A stretch of DNA of 64,000 bases from Larix kaempferi (lineage: Eukaryota; Streptophyta; Pinopsida; Pinales; Pinaceae). Made by a program: the position numbers and the translations under genes. The notes under the pieces are model-generated. The model was given only the letters and a program-made list of their open reading frames with translations. It was not told the origin of the DNA and searched no databases. This document shows positions 46,227-58,828 of the stretch, piece after piece. Position 1 is the first letter of the stretch; each line of letters starts with the position of its first letter. The stretch is taken from NCBI GenBank assembly GCA_027924585.1, contig BSBM01000152.1, positions 186,001 through 250,000 on the forward strand. Direction: 5' to 3'.

Positions 46227-46995
46227 TCAAGGGAAAAGCACACCACGCAGTCAAAATATTGAACTACGCAATAAATTAATAATTTTCTTTTCTTTGCTTT
46301 AGAATTGAGCTTCTCCTGGCAAATACTTTGCTCTAAATTTTTCTTCCCTTTTTGTCGAACACTTTACTTCACAAATTAACTACGCGGGGATATTAATTGC
46401 ATGGAGATTAACTATGCATTTCGACTTTCTACTGCGCAGTGAACTTCACATAAATGCGCAGTTCTTTAACTTCGCCATTCTCAATTACTTCGGAAATCCT
46501 TTTTACTGCGCGTTACTCTTAACTTTGCGTAACTCTTAAACAAACTTTATATTGAAATATTTCTTGTTAGGACATAGGAACCAAAACATTTACTATGAAA
46601 TTTATGGGAAGCTACTCCTTGTAAAATAGAACTTTCACTTCGGTGAACTATTTGGAAATATTGATTTCTTTTACACATAGTATATGTAAACAACATTTAC
46701 AGAATTAAATATGGAAAAGAAGTGCGGCATGTAATATTCAACATTCTTGAGAATGAAACATAAAACTATAGACTTATATATTTATCACAGTAAATTGCGC
46801 AACTTGCCTCAATACATGGAAGTGAGTTTTCACTTGATCTTTTACTTTCACAGAGCTTGGACTCTTCATACACTTGAGGGGATGAGCTTCTCCTCCTTTT
46901 TCTTTTCTTACACATCTCTCTATGATCTTCAATTAACTGCTTCTATATATAGGAATTGTATAACCACCGACTTAAGATTGCTTCAACTTGAATCT
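46227..46995 (-). repeat. 5' LTR of copia B, part one (continues at 54664-54886)
   Basis: It aligns to 40975-41750 of the other LTR up to cttcaacttgaa, where gypsy D begins. The missing part starts with aagctac at 54664. Confidence 0.92.
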
Positions 46996-47368
46996 TGATA
47001 GGAACCCATGTCTTTACTTTGTTAGTATATTGTTGTTGGACGCATATGCTTTGTAAGTCATCCTGTAGTATTTCTTGATCCATAGTTTGTGTTATTGTTG
47101 TTTGGTGCATATGCTTTGTAAGTCGCCCGTAGTATTGTTGATCCATAGTTTGTATTGGCCCATGGTTTTGACCCATAGTATTGGTGCCTAGACTTAGTAT
47201 ATAAGTGTGTGTGAGGCCTATGAAGGCACAGTGAAGTTATTTGTATTTAGATTGCTCAAAGGGGGTTGCCCCCTCGAGGTGGCCTATGATTAATAAAAGT
47301 GATTATCAGTTCTGTTATTTATGCTATTTCACATATTCTCATTAATTAATTGTTGTAGGTTCTTCACA
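46996..47368 (+). repeat. 5' LTR of gypsy D (373 bp)
   Basis: It begins TGATAGGAACCCATG (the other copy keeps TGTTAGGAATCC) and ends GGTTCTTCACA. TATA box tatataag at 47198-47205. A 67-bp stretch (gcatatgctttgtaagtc ... gatccatagtttgt) is present twice in tandem within the LTR. Confidence 0.93.
47198..47205 (+). promoter_or_regulatory. TATA box of gypsy D 5' LTR
   Basis: tatataag is conserved in both LTRs; an AATAAAAG follows near 47294 as possible polyadenylation signal. Confidence 0.65.
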
Positions 47369-47370
47369 TT

Positions 47371-47382
47371 TGGTATCAGAGC
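47371..47382 (+). other. Primer-binding site of gypsy D
   Basis: tggtatcagagc follows the LTR end by two bases and is the exact initiator-Met tRNA complement. Confidence 0.93.
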
Positions 47383-48389
47383 ACTTTTTTGGGCTCGTTG
47401 GGTGGAATTTCTACCAATTTTTTTTTTCACATCTGTTGCAAGTTCGGATCTGGGAATAATCCCTATCACTTTAAGTGTAGGAAGTACTTGAGAATAAGCC
47501 GTAAAACTCATTGTGAGTAGTACCATAGGAACCCCAAAGTAGCTGGCCCATTGAGAGGACCTGCCAGCGAAACGGGCAACGACCCCTACCTGATTGACTA
47601 GTTCCCACCCGTGAGGTAAACCAAGAGCTATCGTTTGTGGCAAAGCAGTTATCAGTTTTACCTGAGTCGTGGAGTGAGGGGTACTGCCGGAATATGCAAG
47701 CTGTCAGACATCATTAGTGGCTGAGTGAAATATCTGAACTGTTAGGAAGCCACACATACCTAGGGTCCATATCTATTTTTAGTTGAACTCTTGACAATCA
47801 CTGCCGCGTCGTTTCAGATCTATTTCAGATATAGCCGTTTTCGATCCATTCGACGTCGTTTTAGATTCCTTTGTTTTTTATCACTTCTGCGTCGTTGCAG
47901 ATCCCTTCCATGCCGTAGCAGCTCCATTCTATAAAAAAAAAAGAAAAAAAAGAGTTTTTTCTTTATATCTCCCTTGTTTTCACTCCGTTTCCCTTGAAAC
48001 TTCCCTGGAACCCCTGTAATCCCTTCTGCATATTTTATTCCTGAGGACCCTATCCCAAATTGCACTTCCCAAAGCCCGAAATCCCTTATTTGTCTATTTT
48101 TAGGGTTTTCCATAACTTCCTCGGATTTCACCCAATCACCTTGAAATTTTATCACAAAGTTCATTTCCTAATTATGCTTCTATGTGCCTCTCTGCCAAAT
48201 TTTCTCATTCTTTCACCCCGCTTCTAAAATCCTCATTTTCTGCTTCCCTGTCCATTTGATAGTGTCCAAAACCTAGTCAAACCCCAATTACTCTTTAGAT
48301 TTTTTCAAATCTAGATTTTTCCTTACTGAAATAGTTTTTGTTTTTGTTTTTGTTTTTCTACCCACTCAAAAACAAAAAAAATCCTGGTT
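47383..48389 (+). other. Untranslated leader of gypsy D
   Basis: About 1 kb between primer-binding site and gag ATG with no plus-strand coding sense. T/C-rich with several cgtcg/ccgtag words around 47800-47930 and an A-run at 47934-47950. Confidence 0.6.
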
Positions 48390-49230
48390 ATGGTTGTCAC
48401 CCGCGCAGTAGCAAAAACCATGGAAAAATCACTTGCAGCCATCCAAGCCAAACTCCAGGATCTTGATGAAAAATTTCTTGGCCTCCATCTTGAGCATACA
48501 ACCATGAACAACAAACGACAGTCTGAGTCGTCATCAGACAATGGGTTCTCTTCTTCCAGCAATTTTCGTGGTCTGAAGCTTGATTTTCCTCGCTACAATG
48601 GTACTGATCTGATTGGATGGATCTATCGTGCAGAAAAATATTTCAGTATGCATAATACTTTTGATGTCAACAAAGTTCCACTTGCATCCTTTCATTTGGA
48701 ACAAAAAACTCTTCAATGGTACCGTTGGTACATCAAGGCTCATGAAGAGCCAAAATGGACAGATTTTTGCCAGCTCCTTTTGCAACGATTTGGTCCTAGT
48801 ACTTTTGATGACTTCATAGGAGCCCTTACTAAACTTCACCAAATTGGATTTGTGAGAGAGTACCAAACCGAATTTGAGAAACTAGCCAACCACACTCAAT
48901 GATTGCCCGATGACTTCTACCGGATTTGTTTTATCAGTGGTCTAAAGGATGCAATCCGCTATGAGGTCAAAATGTTTTGTCCCAACACAATGATGGAAGC
49001 CATAGGGTTGGCTAAGTTGGCAGAAGACAAGATTGCATCCCAACAACGCTCCAAACCCACTTTTGTTTCCTTTCGAAATATGGGTTCTCAATGACCTTCC
49101 ATTCTGCCAGCTCCTCGACCAACTCCTATCAAGCATTTGTCTGAAACTGAGATGCAGGCACCTACAGAAAAAGGGCTATTATAATTGTGATGAGAAATTC
49201 ATTCGGGGACATTGATGTATTTAGCAAAAG
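48390..49230 (+). pseudogene. Gypsy D gag
   Basis: ATG at 48390 opens MVVTRAVAKTMEKSLAAIQA, a coiled-coil start common to chromovirus gag, then the retrotransposon gag core (LDFPRYNGTDLIGWIYRAEK, LHQIGFVREYQTEFEKLAN). A TGA at 48900-48902 interrupts it; the same frame continues to 49094 (LPDDFYRICFISGLKDAIRY). A short remnant past a frame change gives GYYNCDEKF at about 49172-49200, the residue of a zinc knuckle. Confidence 0.88.
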
Positions 49231-49403
49231 CTCCATCTCTTGGATATGGATTCTCCGTCTCCCTCTGAAATTGGTGAAGAAGCTCCAGATACAATGGATG
49301 CTCAGGTCGACATTCCGGAGTCGCCTATTGACCCTCCATCTCAGGATGACCAGCTAGAGATATCTCTCCATGCTTTAGCTGGAATCACCACCCCCCCCAA
49401 ACC

Positions 49404-49657
49404 ATGCGGGTCATGGGTTACTTCAAAAAGCTTCCTCATACAATACTCATTGTTTCTGGCAGCACTCATAATTTCATTGACCCTCGAATCGCCAAACAGG
49501 TTGATTGTTTTATCCATCCTTACTCCAAATTCGAAGTCATGGTATCTAATGGGGGCACCTTACCTTACAAAAGGAAGTGTCGTAATGTGCGTATCTCTAT
49601 GGGAGATTATAACTTGCGCTTTGACATGTTTGCCTTGACCTTAGGTGGATGTGATGT
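49404..49657 (+). pseudogene. Gypsy D protease, 5' part
   Basis: The retropepsin-like region reads LPHTILIVSGSTHNFID; the catalytic Asp of the usual D-S-G-S-T-H-N-F is replaced by Val. It continues to ALTLGGCDVV, where the solo-LTR-like unit enters. Coding sense resumes after 51208 as DVVLGGQWLCTLGPILWDF. Confidence 0.88.
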
Positions 49658-51208
49658 TGTAATGTCCCCTCCCATCATACCGGCATGACAGAGAGAACGT
49701 GATGCTAAAGCTGGGCATCTAGCCCCATGAACTTTTAAATAAGTATTCACATAATATAAAAAGACATATTGAAATATATAATTATAAGAAAACACAGTGG
49801 AAGTAATTTCAATAACACATCCATCATACATTCAAGATATTCATCAAATAAGTAATTGCAAATTTAACACAAGAGAGTACTTATCTTATAACAAAGTAGC
49901 CTCGAGCAACTGGCTATGCAACTGCAACGTTCCACCCAACCATAGGCCAGTTGTGATCATCAATATCTCAACACATTGCCACCCCCGAGCTGGGCATGAT
50001 CTCTACAAGGAATCAGGGAAAGACAGACTCACACATAGCCCAAAGATACACCAAATCAGCCAAGCTAATCTACAATTGGGTTTATCAGGCTGTTAGGCAA
50101 TGGAAGGAAGAATTGCTAAGCTAGTGGGATCATCCATAGAGATATCGGTACCCTCTGCAAGATCTATCTAGCTTGAATCCCACAATACCTACACACCTGG
50201 CACATGGAAGTACTCCCTTCACTACTACACAGTCCCTCAGGCCATACTTTCCAATCTAATATTGTTCAAGGTGTGCATAGAAGAGTAGCCAGCCCTCTTG
50301 ATCTTCTTGAGAGGTTATCCCCCTCACTAGGTTTATCAAGCCAATTCAGGTCCACTTCCACTCCTAATTTCTTGCTCACAATTTCAAACCAACATAGGGA
50401 TGCACCCTACAACAAAACACAAGTGCTGAATAACGTGGGCAACCAAAACGAATTGGTAAATGGGGAATAAACCCTGGGAGAGCAAATTCATTTTCAGAAA
50501 ACGTTTTTCTGCATTTTAGGGGCAAAAACGACCTCTATAAACCCCCAAAACGTTACTCCCTTTCTCCCAGCCACTGTGCAACACAAAAACGAGCTCCCAG
50601 CTATGGAAAAATGCAGGAAATTGGTAAAAAACGTGATGGGAAAACCCCAGCTAGCTCACATTGCATGAGAGAGGAAAGAATATGGGTTCATAATGGCTTT
50701 GGGCACCATTTCGTGGGTGTTTTCTTGCCCCAGAAGCAAAAGTACGTTTTCCCAGGTTGATGGCTTGCCCATGCACGAAATTGGCTTCCATGCCTCTCCA
50801 TTCCCAAGGCATTAACTACCTCAACCAATTTCTAGAAGAATTAAATGATTGAGTTCATAAGTCAGAATGGGTAATTGAGGGTTTATTCATTGACATCTGG
50901 CTTATCAGCATTGGCTCAAGGGTTTGAATAATTTTCCTCCCTATTTCTTGTAGAATCATGCCCCCATCTCTTTGTTGCATTGCATAGCTAGTTGTGGGTT
51001 TTTCATTAAAATTCGTATTTACATGATATTTTAATTTACATTGTGCCTATCTAGCACAAGAACCATAGGCATCTATTTTTTAATTGCCGATACATAAAAC
51101 ACTAAATCAATGGTGGGGCCTTGGCCTTGAACTCCTCACCATGATTAAATAACAATATTTACATCATTTACGATTTAATGCAAAGGGGGTCAAAATGGGG
51201 ACATTACA
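49658..51208. mobile_element. Solo-LTR-like unit of family C, TSD GATGT
   Basis: The unit begins TGTAATGTCCCC (49658-49669) and ends GGGGACATTACA (51197-51208), a perfect 12-bp inverted repeat with TG...CA ends, and is flanked by GATGT on both sides (49653-49657, 51209-51213). Removing it restores the gypsy protease sense. It encodes nothing recognisable. Size, 5-bp target copy and ends fit a solo LTR of a 1.5-kb-LTR family; a small non-autonomous element is the alternative. Its block at 49926-49950 recurs at 35591-35615. Confidence 0.85.
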
Positions 51209-54200
51209 GATGTGGTTTTGGGCGGTCAATGGCTATGCACACTTGGCCCCATCTTATGGGATTTTGCCAAAATTTGGATGCATTTTTCCCTCAATGGACA
51301 AAAACACACATTGACATGCTTACAACTAGGGTCTCTCAGCATCATCAGCTCACATTGCATGGAAAAAATCCTTAAGAAGAATTCACATAGTGTCATCGCT
51401 CATATCCATTCCATTTAGATGCAACCATCAATGGTTTCCACTACTCCTTTGGATCTACAACAAATTTTGGATCGATATACCAGTGTCTTTGCTGAACCAG
51501 TGGGATTGCCACCTTCCAGGGCAGAGGACCATCGTATTCAGCTCCTTCCTAGAAGCGTTCCTCTCAACATCAGGCCCTATCCCTATCGCTACCCATTTCA
51601 CCAAAAAATAGAGATTGAAATGCTCGTTTGGGACTTACTGAAGCAAGGTATTATTCGCCCAAGCACTAGTTCCTTTTATTCACCAGTTCTTCTCGTCCAC
51701 AAAAAAGATGGGTCATGGCGGCTTGGCATTGACTTCTGAGCACTTAATCACCTCACTATCAAGGACAAGTTTCCAATTCCTGTTGTTGATGAGCTTCTTG
51801 ATGAGCTTCATGGTGCTCAATTTTTCTCCAAGTTGGATCTTCGTTCTGGGTATCATAAAATTCGGGTTCATGAGGATGACATCCCTAAAACAACTTTCCG
51901 CACACATGATGGCCACTATGAGTTTTTGGTCATGCCCTTTGGCCTCACTAATGCTCCTTCCACATTCGAGGCCTTGATGAATAAAATATTCCGTCCCTAC
52001 TTACGGAAATTCATTCTGGTATTCTTTGATGATATCCTCATCTATAGTAAAACCTGGGTTGAACATCTCCAGCATCTGGATCTTGTAATGAAACTTTTCG
52101 CTACCCATCATCTCCACACCAAACAGTCTAAATGTGTTTTTGGACAACAGTAAGTCGAGTACCTCGGGCACATTATCTCAGCAGAAGGGGTTCACGTGGA
52201 TCCTTCCAAAATCGTTGCCATGAACAATTGGCCATGTCCTCTGACACTCAAGAGCCTTCGTGGCTTTTTGGGGTTGACTGGATACTACCGCAAGTTTTTC
52301 AAGGATTATGGGAAGATTGCAGCTCCATTAACTGCTCTATTGAAAAATGATGCTTTTATATGGACACATGCTACTGAGTGTGCATTTGACAAACTGAAAC
52401 AAGCTATGTGTTCTACACTTGTTCTAGCTATCCCTGAATTTTCCAAGCCTTTCACTATTGAGAGTGATGCTTGCGGCAATGGACTTGGTGTTGTTCTCCT
52501 TCAAGATGAACACCCCATTGCGTTCACCAGCAAAGCCCTTTCAGGTAATAATTTAGCTGCCTCTACATATGAGAATAAAATGATGGCTATTTTGCATGCA
52601 GTACAGAAGTGGCGCCCATACCTATTAGGGAATTATTTCTGCATCAAAACTGATCACTAGAGTCTGAAATATTTCCTAGAACAACATCTATCCTTCCTAG
52701 CACAAGAGAAATGGGTTAGCAAACTCATGGGTTATGACTATGAGATCACTTACAAGAAGGGTAAGGACAATATTGTGGCGGATTCTCTTTCTCGCACATT
52801 TGATGACCAAGGTTCTCTTTCAGCTATTTCTATGCCTGTTCCAAATTGGTTGCAATCTGTTCAACAGGGCTATGTCAATGACTCTTCATCATCTCAAATC
52901 ATTCAACGCTTGGCCAACAACTCTTCTGCTATACCACATTACTCTTGGGATGGTGCTTCCTTGAGATACAAGGGTCGTCTGGTGCTTCCCCAGAGCACAG
53001 ATATTCAACACGCTGTCTTCTATGAACTCCATGCTTCTCCATCGACAAGGCACTCTATGTTCCTCAAAACGTATGAGCGGGCACTGTGTAACTTCTTTTG
53101 GCAGGGCATAAGAAGGACAATTCAACAAATGGTGGCTGAATGTGATACCTGCCAACACAATAAGGGTGAAACGACACTCCTTTCGGGATTGTTCGAACCC
53201 TTTCCCATACCTACACGGATTTGGACATATATTTCTATGGATTTCATTGAAGGGCTCCCTAAGTCTGGAAGGAAGACAGTGATTTTGGTTGTGGTTGATT
53301 GCCTCTCCAAATATAGTCATTTTTGTGCTCTTAGCCATCCCTATACAGCCTCCTTGGTCGTTCAAATTTTCCTAGACCAGATCTTTCGTCTTCATGGAAT
53401 CCCTTCTTCCATTGTCTCGGATCATGATGCGACTTTCACCAATCATTTTTGGATAGAACTATTTTGCCACACTAGCACCAAATTGAAGATGAGTTCAGGG
53501 TATCACCCACAAACAGATGGTCAGACTGAAAGTATCAATAAATGCTTGGAAACTTATCTTCGTTGCTTCACCTCTGAACAACAACATCAGTGGGAAAAGT
53601 GGCTCCCTCTAGCTGAATGGTGGTACATTACCTCTTACCACAGTGCCTCTAAAATGACCCCATATGAAGCAGTCTATAGTCAGGCACCACCAGTTCTTCT
53701 TCCATACATCCCCAACAGTTCACCAGTTCAGGCAATTGACACAGTCCTTTGCAACCGCGATAAGATTCTTCGCATTTTGTGGGACAATCTTCACATGGCA
53801 AGAAATCGCATGAAGCAACAAGCCGATCAACATCGTTCTGAGCGCACTTTTCAAGCAGGTGATATGGTTTTTCTTTGTCTCCAGCCGTACAAGCAATCCT
53901 CCCTGAAACTCAAATGGTGTCATAAGCTCGCTCCAAATTTCTATGGGCCATATCGGATTCTTCAGAAGATTGGGTCTATTATTTATAAATTGGAACTTCC
54001 TCCTCCTTCCTGCATTCATCCAGTATTTCATTGAAGAAAGTTCTTGGCACCGACATTAGAGGACAAACTATTTTACCTGAACTGGATAATGAAGGATCCA
54101 TCATTTTGGAGCTGGAGGCCATCCTAAATAAGCGCACTCATCAGCTTCACTCTCGCTCTATCACAGAGGTCTTAATTCAGTGGCACGACATGCAACCAGA

Positions 54201-54240
54201 GGATGCTACATGGGAACCACTCCTTTAGATTCAACAGCAA
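51209..54240 (+). pseudogene. Gypsy D pol: protease end, RT, RNase H, integrase, chromodomain
   Basis: After the protease end, RT starts near 51419 ([40 protein letters not shown]) and has the catalytic FFDDILIYS at about 52020-52050. Stops interrupt at 51738, 52151 and 52658. RNase H: ESDACGNGLGVVLLQDEHPI. Integrase: H-H-C-C zinc site (HASPSTRH ... CDTCQHNK), then all three acidic residues (SMDFIEGLP; IVSDHDATF; GQTESINKCLE) in the long open frame 52727-54034. A chromodomain-like C-terminus follows in another frame at 54100-54228 (ITEVLIQWHDMQPEDATWEP), the mark of chromoviruses. A chromodomain would direct integration to marked chromatin. Confidence 0.93.
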
Positions 54241-54278
54241 TTTACACATCTAAAGCTTTGATGACAAAGCTTTTTCTA

Positions 54279-54290
54279 AGAGGGAGGGGA
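54279..54290 (+). other. Polypurine tract of gypsy D
   Basis: agagggagggga directly precedes the 3' LTR. Confidence 0.9.
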
Positions 54291-54663
54291 TGTTAGGAAT
54301 CCATGTCTTTACTTTGTTAGTATATTGTTGTTGGATGCATATGCTTTGTAAGTCATCCCGTAGTATTTGTTGATCCATAGTTTTTGTTATTGATGTTTGG
54401 TGCATATGCTTTGTAAGTCGCCCGTAGTATTGTTGATCCATAGTTTGTATTGGCCCATGTTTTTAACCCATAGTATTGGTGCCTAGACTTAGTATATAAG
54501 TTTGTGTGAGGTCTATGAAGGCACCATGAAGTTATTTGTATTGAGATTGCTCAAAGGAGGTTTCCCCCTCGAAGTGGCTTGCGATCAATAAAAGTGATTC
54601 TGAGTTTTGTTATTTCTACTATTTTGCATATTCTCATTAATTAATTGTTGTAGGTTCTTCACA
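54291..54663 (+). repeat. 3' LTR of gypsy D (373 bp)
   Basis: It is equal in length to 46996-47368, starts TGTTAGGAATCC and ends GGTTCTTCACA, and includes the 67-bp internal duplication. Confidence 0.95.
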
Positions 54664-54886
54664 AAGCTACTTTGATACATTTAAGACTGTAATAAATTTC
54701 TACCTAAGAATTCTTGATATGCAAAATATTAATGCAGTTACATAAATACTAACTTGACGTGCGTCGGATTGGCTGCAAACTAACTGGCTGTTTGACTCTG
54801 TAGACTGACAAAAAAAACTGACTGAGTTACTAACAGATTCAACTTAGTTAGATACACGATCAGCTCATAAATACATATTTCCAACA
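54664..54886 (-). repeat. 5' LTR of copia B, part two
   Basis: It continues the LTR from aagctactttgatacattt to cataaatacatatttccaac and ends in TGTTGG (minus strand) next to the CTTAC target copy. Confidence 0.92.
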
Positions 54887-54891
54887 CTTAC

Positions 54892-56600
54892 TAACTTGAA
54901 CACTAAGCCTAGGATCATTGCTAGGCTTCCCGGCAAACAAGGGTCAAGTTGAGATGATAATATATTTTATAAACATGATGGTTTTTATCATAAAGTAACA
55001 TTCTTGTTACTTTATTAACGGTTAAAAATAATGGACTTTGCTTTTGACCAAACACAAATAAGACGGTTCAGCCGCTTAAACCTCTTAAGGCTCGACTCTT
55101 AGTAAATCTAATATTTAGGGTGCGATTCCAATGAATAGTTATAAATATTGGCTCTCAGTTCAATCATAATTTAAAACCAAGCAAACTGACCCAACAAAAC
55201 CATCAGACAAGATTGATCTTTAAAGAACTAAAATAGAGTTCGAATCGTTCTGCAGTGGGAGGGTATACAGTCAAAATGTTCCACTCATTTATACATGCAT
55301 ATGTATCATAATAACGTACCGGTCTCGACTCTCCTATATAGAGTCCACCCCAATCACTTATAAATAAAATATATGACATTAAGATATTGGGGCTCGACTC
55401 TCTTATAGAGAGGTGGTGCCATTAATTTATGAATGCAGATAAATAAGAAAAAGGTGGCATCTCTAAAATTAGAGACCACACCCAATCTTTGAATTACCAC
55501 AAAGTAGGAAAAAATGAATCCCTATTTAAAAGGGATGAGCGTTTGTAATTAAATATTACAACAACAACAATATCTAGAGAGCGGATCTCCAAAATGAGTC
55601 ACATAGTTAACTGGAAATTATATTAATGAGAAAAGATAAATGCATGGGATGATCATCTTCATATAGGTCACCCTTCTGCATGAAGCCTTCTACAGACTCT
55701 TACAACAACTAAGATTTAAACATGATTTGGATCTTAACCAAATATGAACAAAATATACCAAGAAGTCCGTTTCTAAGGAAATCAATTAAACGTCCAGCAA
55801 ACTGCTAAAAAAAAGAGATGGAATCCTTCTCTTCAAGAGAACACATCTAGTCCCATGGAGAATTTATAAACATATAAACAAAAGTGGGAGGTTTTTCCCC
55901 GTAGAGGTCCTTCCCCTTAGAAGCACGCAATGGCAGATCAGGTCAATTCTTTGTCTACAAAGACTTCCTTTCATAAAGTAAACAAAATCAACCTATATTC
56001 AAGGAATCACTCCATAAAAAATACAGTATATATCTCAACAAACAACATATTTGAATATAGAGCACACCATACAAGGAAATCGCTCAACAAAAAGCAATGA
56101 GTGTTAAAGTATACCCATTCACAAAGGCCACCATTCTTCACACTTGGAGGATACATTCCTTACAAAATAGGGGATCGAATTACAGGAGGTCGTCCCTCTT
56201 TTTACCTTAATGTAGAGAACAACAACACATTGGTCGCCTCCTTGGAGGAGGTCGTAACTTGTAATAACAAGAAGAATATTTTTCAAGGGCCATGTCTCTT
56301 ATAGAAAGCTTGCCCATTTTATCATTTTGTGAACAACAAGCAAATCAAAATAAAAGCTGGTCCGAATCTATCAAAGATCGCCCCCATACAAGACTCCAGA
56401 ATGCAATATGTGATTTGGTTTTCTTGTTAACCACTAAAAAAATAAATAACGAAAGAAAATTAGGGGTTGATTGCCCCTTCTCTCATGATGCCCTTCTATT
56501 CCCCAAAGAAAGGAAAGAACCAGAAATACATTGTAAATTTTCTAATTAAAATACCCTATTTTTACGAGATAGTCCTTATTTTTACTATATACTCTATTTT
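54892..56600. other. No gene; repeated short words
   Basis: Words like ggctcgactctcttatagag recur near 55081, 55324 and 55391 in a decayed repeat. Some hairpin-like words (gtaacattcttgttac) are present. No coding sense up to copia E. Confidence 0.5.
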
Positions 56601-56623
56601 ATACCTACCAATACCTATAAACC

Positions 56624-58776
56624 ATGCTAAGCAGTGTCGAGATAGGACACGAATTCTGGGTAGAGGCAGTGGAGACAACATGTTACATGGTAAATCGATC
56701 ACCCACATCATCATTAGTTGACAAAACTCCACAAGAGGTATGGACTGGTAAGAAACCATCTAGTAAATATCTAAAAGTTTTTGGTCGTGATGCTTATGTA
56801 CATGTTCCAAAGGAGAAAAGGAGCAAGTTGGATAATAAAGCTGAAAAATGTATCTTTATTTGTTATAAATATGGTATGAAAGGTTATAATCTTTGGAATC
56901 CTGTAACTAAGAAGACTGTTTATAGTCGAGATGTTGTGTTTAGAGAGATCAAAGAAGTTCCCAAATAGGAAGTTACTCAATGAAAAATGAACCAAATAAA
57001 ACGTAGTTTGAGTTAGAAGATGAAGATTCTGGCTCAACGGAAGAAGTTGAATAAGAAGAAGAAGAACCTCATACCCCATTGTTGAAGAGATCATCTCGAG
57101 AAAAAAGGAAACCACAAAGGTATTCCCCTCCCGAATTTTGGTCTAATTTGGCTTTGTCTATTACTAATGATAATCCTAGAAATGTGAAGGAAGCTATTGA
57201 TTCCAAGGATAGAAATCTCTCAAAGAAGGCATTGGTTGAAGAAATGGATTCCTTGGACAAAAATCAAGCTTGGGATATAATGCAGTTACCAGTTGGAATA
57301 AAACCCGTTGGCAACAAATGGATGTTTAAAAAGAAGTTAAATGCAGAAGGTAAAGTGGAGATGTACAAATCCCGCTTGGTAGAAAAGAGATATTATTAGG
57401 TAGAGGGAATTGATTTTGGTGAAATATTTTCTCTAGTTGCAAAATTAACTTCTATTATATTTCTTATTTCTATTGTTGATGCTTTTGATCTTGAAGTGGA
57501 GCAGATGGATGTGAAGACAGCATATGGACGTGAAAACAATAGATGGATATGAAGACATTGTTCTTACATGGGAATCTATAAGAATAAATCTACATGAAAC
57601 AACAAGAAGGATTCACAGTAAAGGGAAAGAAGGAGTTGGTATGTAAACTAAAGAAGTCAATTTATGGTCTAAAGCAATCTCCAAGGATGTGGTACCAAAA
57701 TTTTGACACAGACATACTTGGATTGGGGTTTGTGAGAAGCAAGGTTGATTACTGTATATACTCCAAACAAGTTGGTGATCACTTCATTAACATAGTACGG
57801 TATTTTGATGACATGTTGATTGGAAACAACAAAGATGTCATAAAGGAGGTGAAGTCTCAACTATCCTCCAAATTTTACATGAAGGATCTCAATGCTACAA
57901 ACTTCATATGAGGAAGGGAGATTAAAAGTGCAAACAAGAAGATTTGGTTAAATCAAAGAAAATATGTTGAGATAGTACTACAAAGATTTAAAATGCAGGA
58001 AAGTAAGCTGATCAAGGTCCCTATACCTGTAGGTGTAAAGTTATATGTAGATCAGTGTCTCAAGACATAGGAAGAGGAAGAAGATATGGCACGAGTTCCA
58101 TATGCTAGTGCGGTTGGAAGTTTGATGTATGCAATGGTCTGTACCAGACTAGACATTGCTCATGTAGTGGGAGTATTGAGCATATATATGTCAAAACATG
58201 GGAAGGAGCACTGAATAATTGTAAAGAGGGTCTTTAGATATTTGCATGGCATTACAGATTATGCAATCTACTACCAAGAAAGACTTGGACTAGACAGAGT
58301 AATAAATATACATGGATTTGTTGATGCAGACTCAGATGGAGATCTTGATCGTAGAATATCTACATGTGGGTGTGTGTTTAACTTATTTGGAGGAGCTATC
58401 AGCTGGATGAGCAAGAAAAGGCTGTAGTTTCACTCTCAACTACTGAAGTTGGATATATTGCAGCCACTCATTCAAGTAAGAAGGTGTATGGCTATACAGA
58501 TTATGTTAAGGTGTTGGATTTGTACAGAAGGCTGTAAGATTAGATTGTAACAACCAAAGTGAAATCTTCATGGCAAAGAACCTTGCTTATCATGCTAAGA
58601 CAAAGCATATTGATGTGCAATATCTGTTTGTGAGAGATATGGTTGAAGACCAGAAGGTGATGTCGGAGAAGGTTGACACCTTGAAGAATGTTGCAGACTT
58701 ATTAACAAAGTCTGTCAGTACATATAAGTTCTCTTGGTGTAGAGAATTTATGGACATTAATGCCTTGAACCTGTGA
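56624..58776 (+). pseudogene. Copia E pol remnant: integrase end, RT, RNase H
   Basis: Integrase end: FWVEAVETTCYMVNRSPTSS and KYLKVFGRDAYVHVPKEKRS. RT start: WDIMQLPVGIKPVGNKWMFK (about 57270); a decayed stretch 57400-57590; then LKKSIYGLKQSPRMWYQNFD. The catalytic box reads YFDDMLI (about 57800) in place of YVDD. After stops, RNase H (HGFVDADSDGDLDRRISTCG) and the tail AKTKHIDVQYLFVRDMVEDQ run to the stop at 58776. At least eight stops or frame changes are visible, so it is old. Confidence 0.9.
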
Positions 58777-58828
58777 CTTTATGAGTACATGACTCATTGT
58801 TATGTAGAGAAAAGAACAAGTGGCAGAA

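Larger units (their letters stand above)
46996..54663 (+). mobile_element. Ty3/gypsy chromovirus-type element D, full length, TSD AAGCT/AATCT
   Basis: Two 373-bp LTRs (46996-47368 and 54291-54663), a primer-binding site and a polypurine tract bound gag, protease, RT, RNase H, integrase and a C-terminal chromodomain, the Ty3/gypsy order. The target copies are aatct (46991-46995) and aagct (54664-54668); the undisturbed LTR of copia B reads aagct, so the left copy has mutated. A solo-LTR-like unit (49658-51208) interrupts the protease. By hand count the LTRs differ at about 28 of 373 positions. Confidence 0.95.
40975..54886 (-). mobile_element. Copia element B, full length, TSD CTTAC, split by gypsy D
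   Basis: The left LTR is 40975-41989. The right LTR is 46227-46995 plus 54664-54886, interrupted by gypsy D. CTTAC flanks the whole (40970-40974 and 54887-54891). The element runs on the minus strand: 5' LTR right, 3' LTR left. Without the nested insertions it would be about 6.2 kb. The coding region has all copia domains with stops and lost catalytic residues. Confidence 0.93.
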
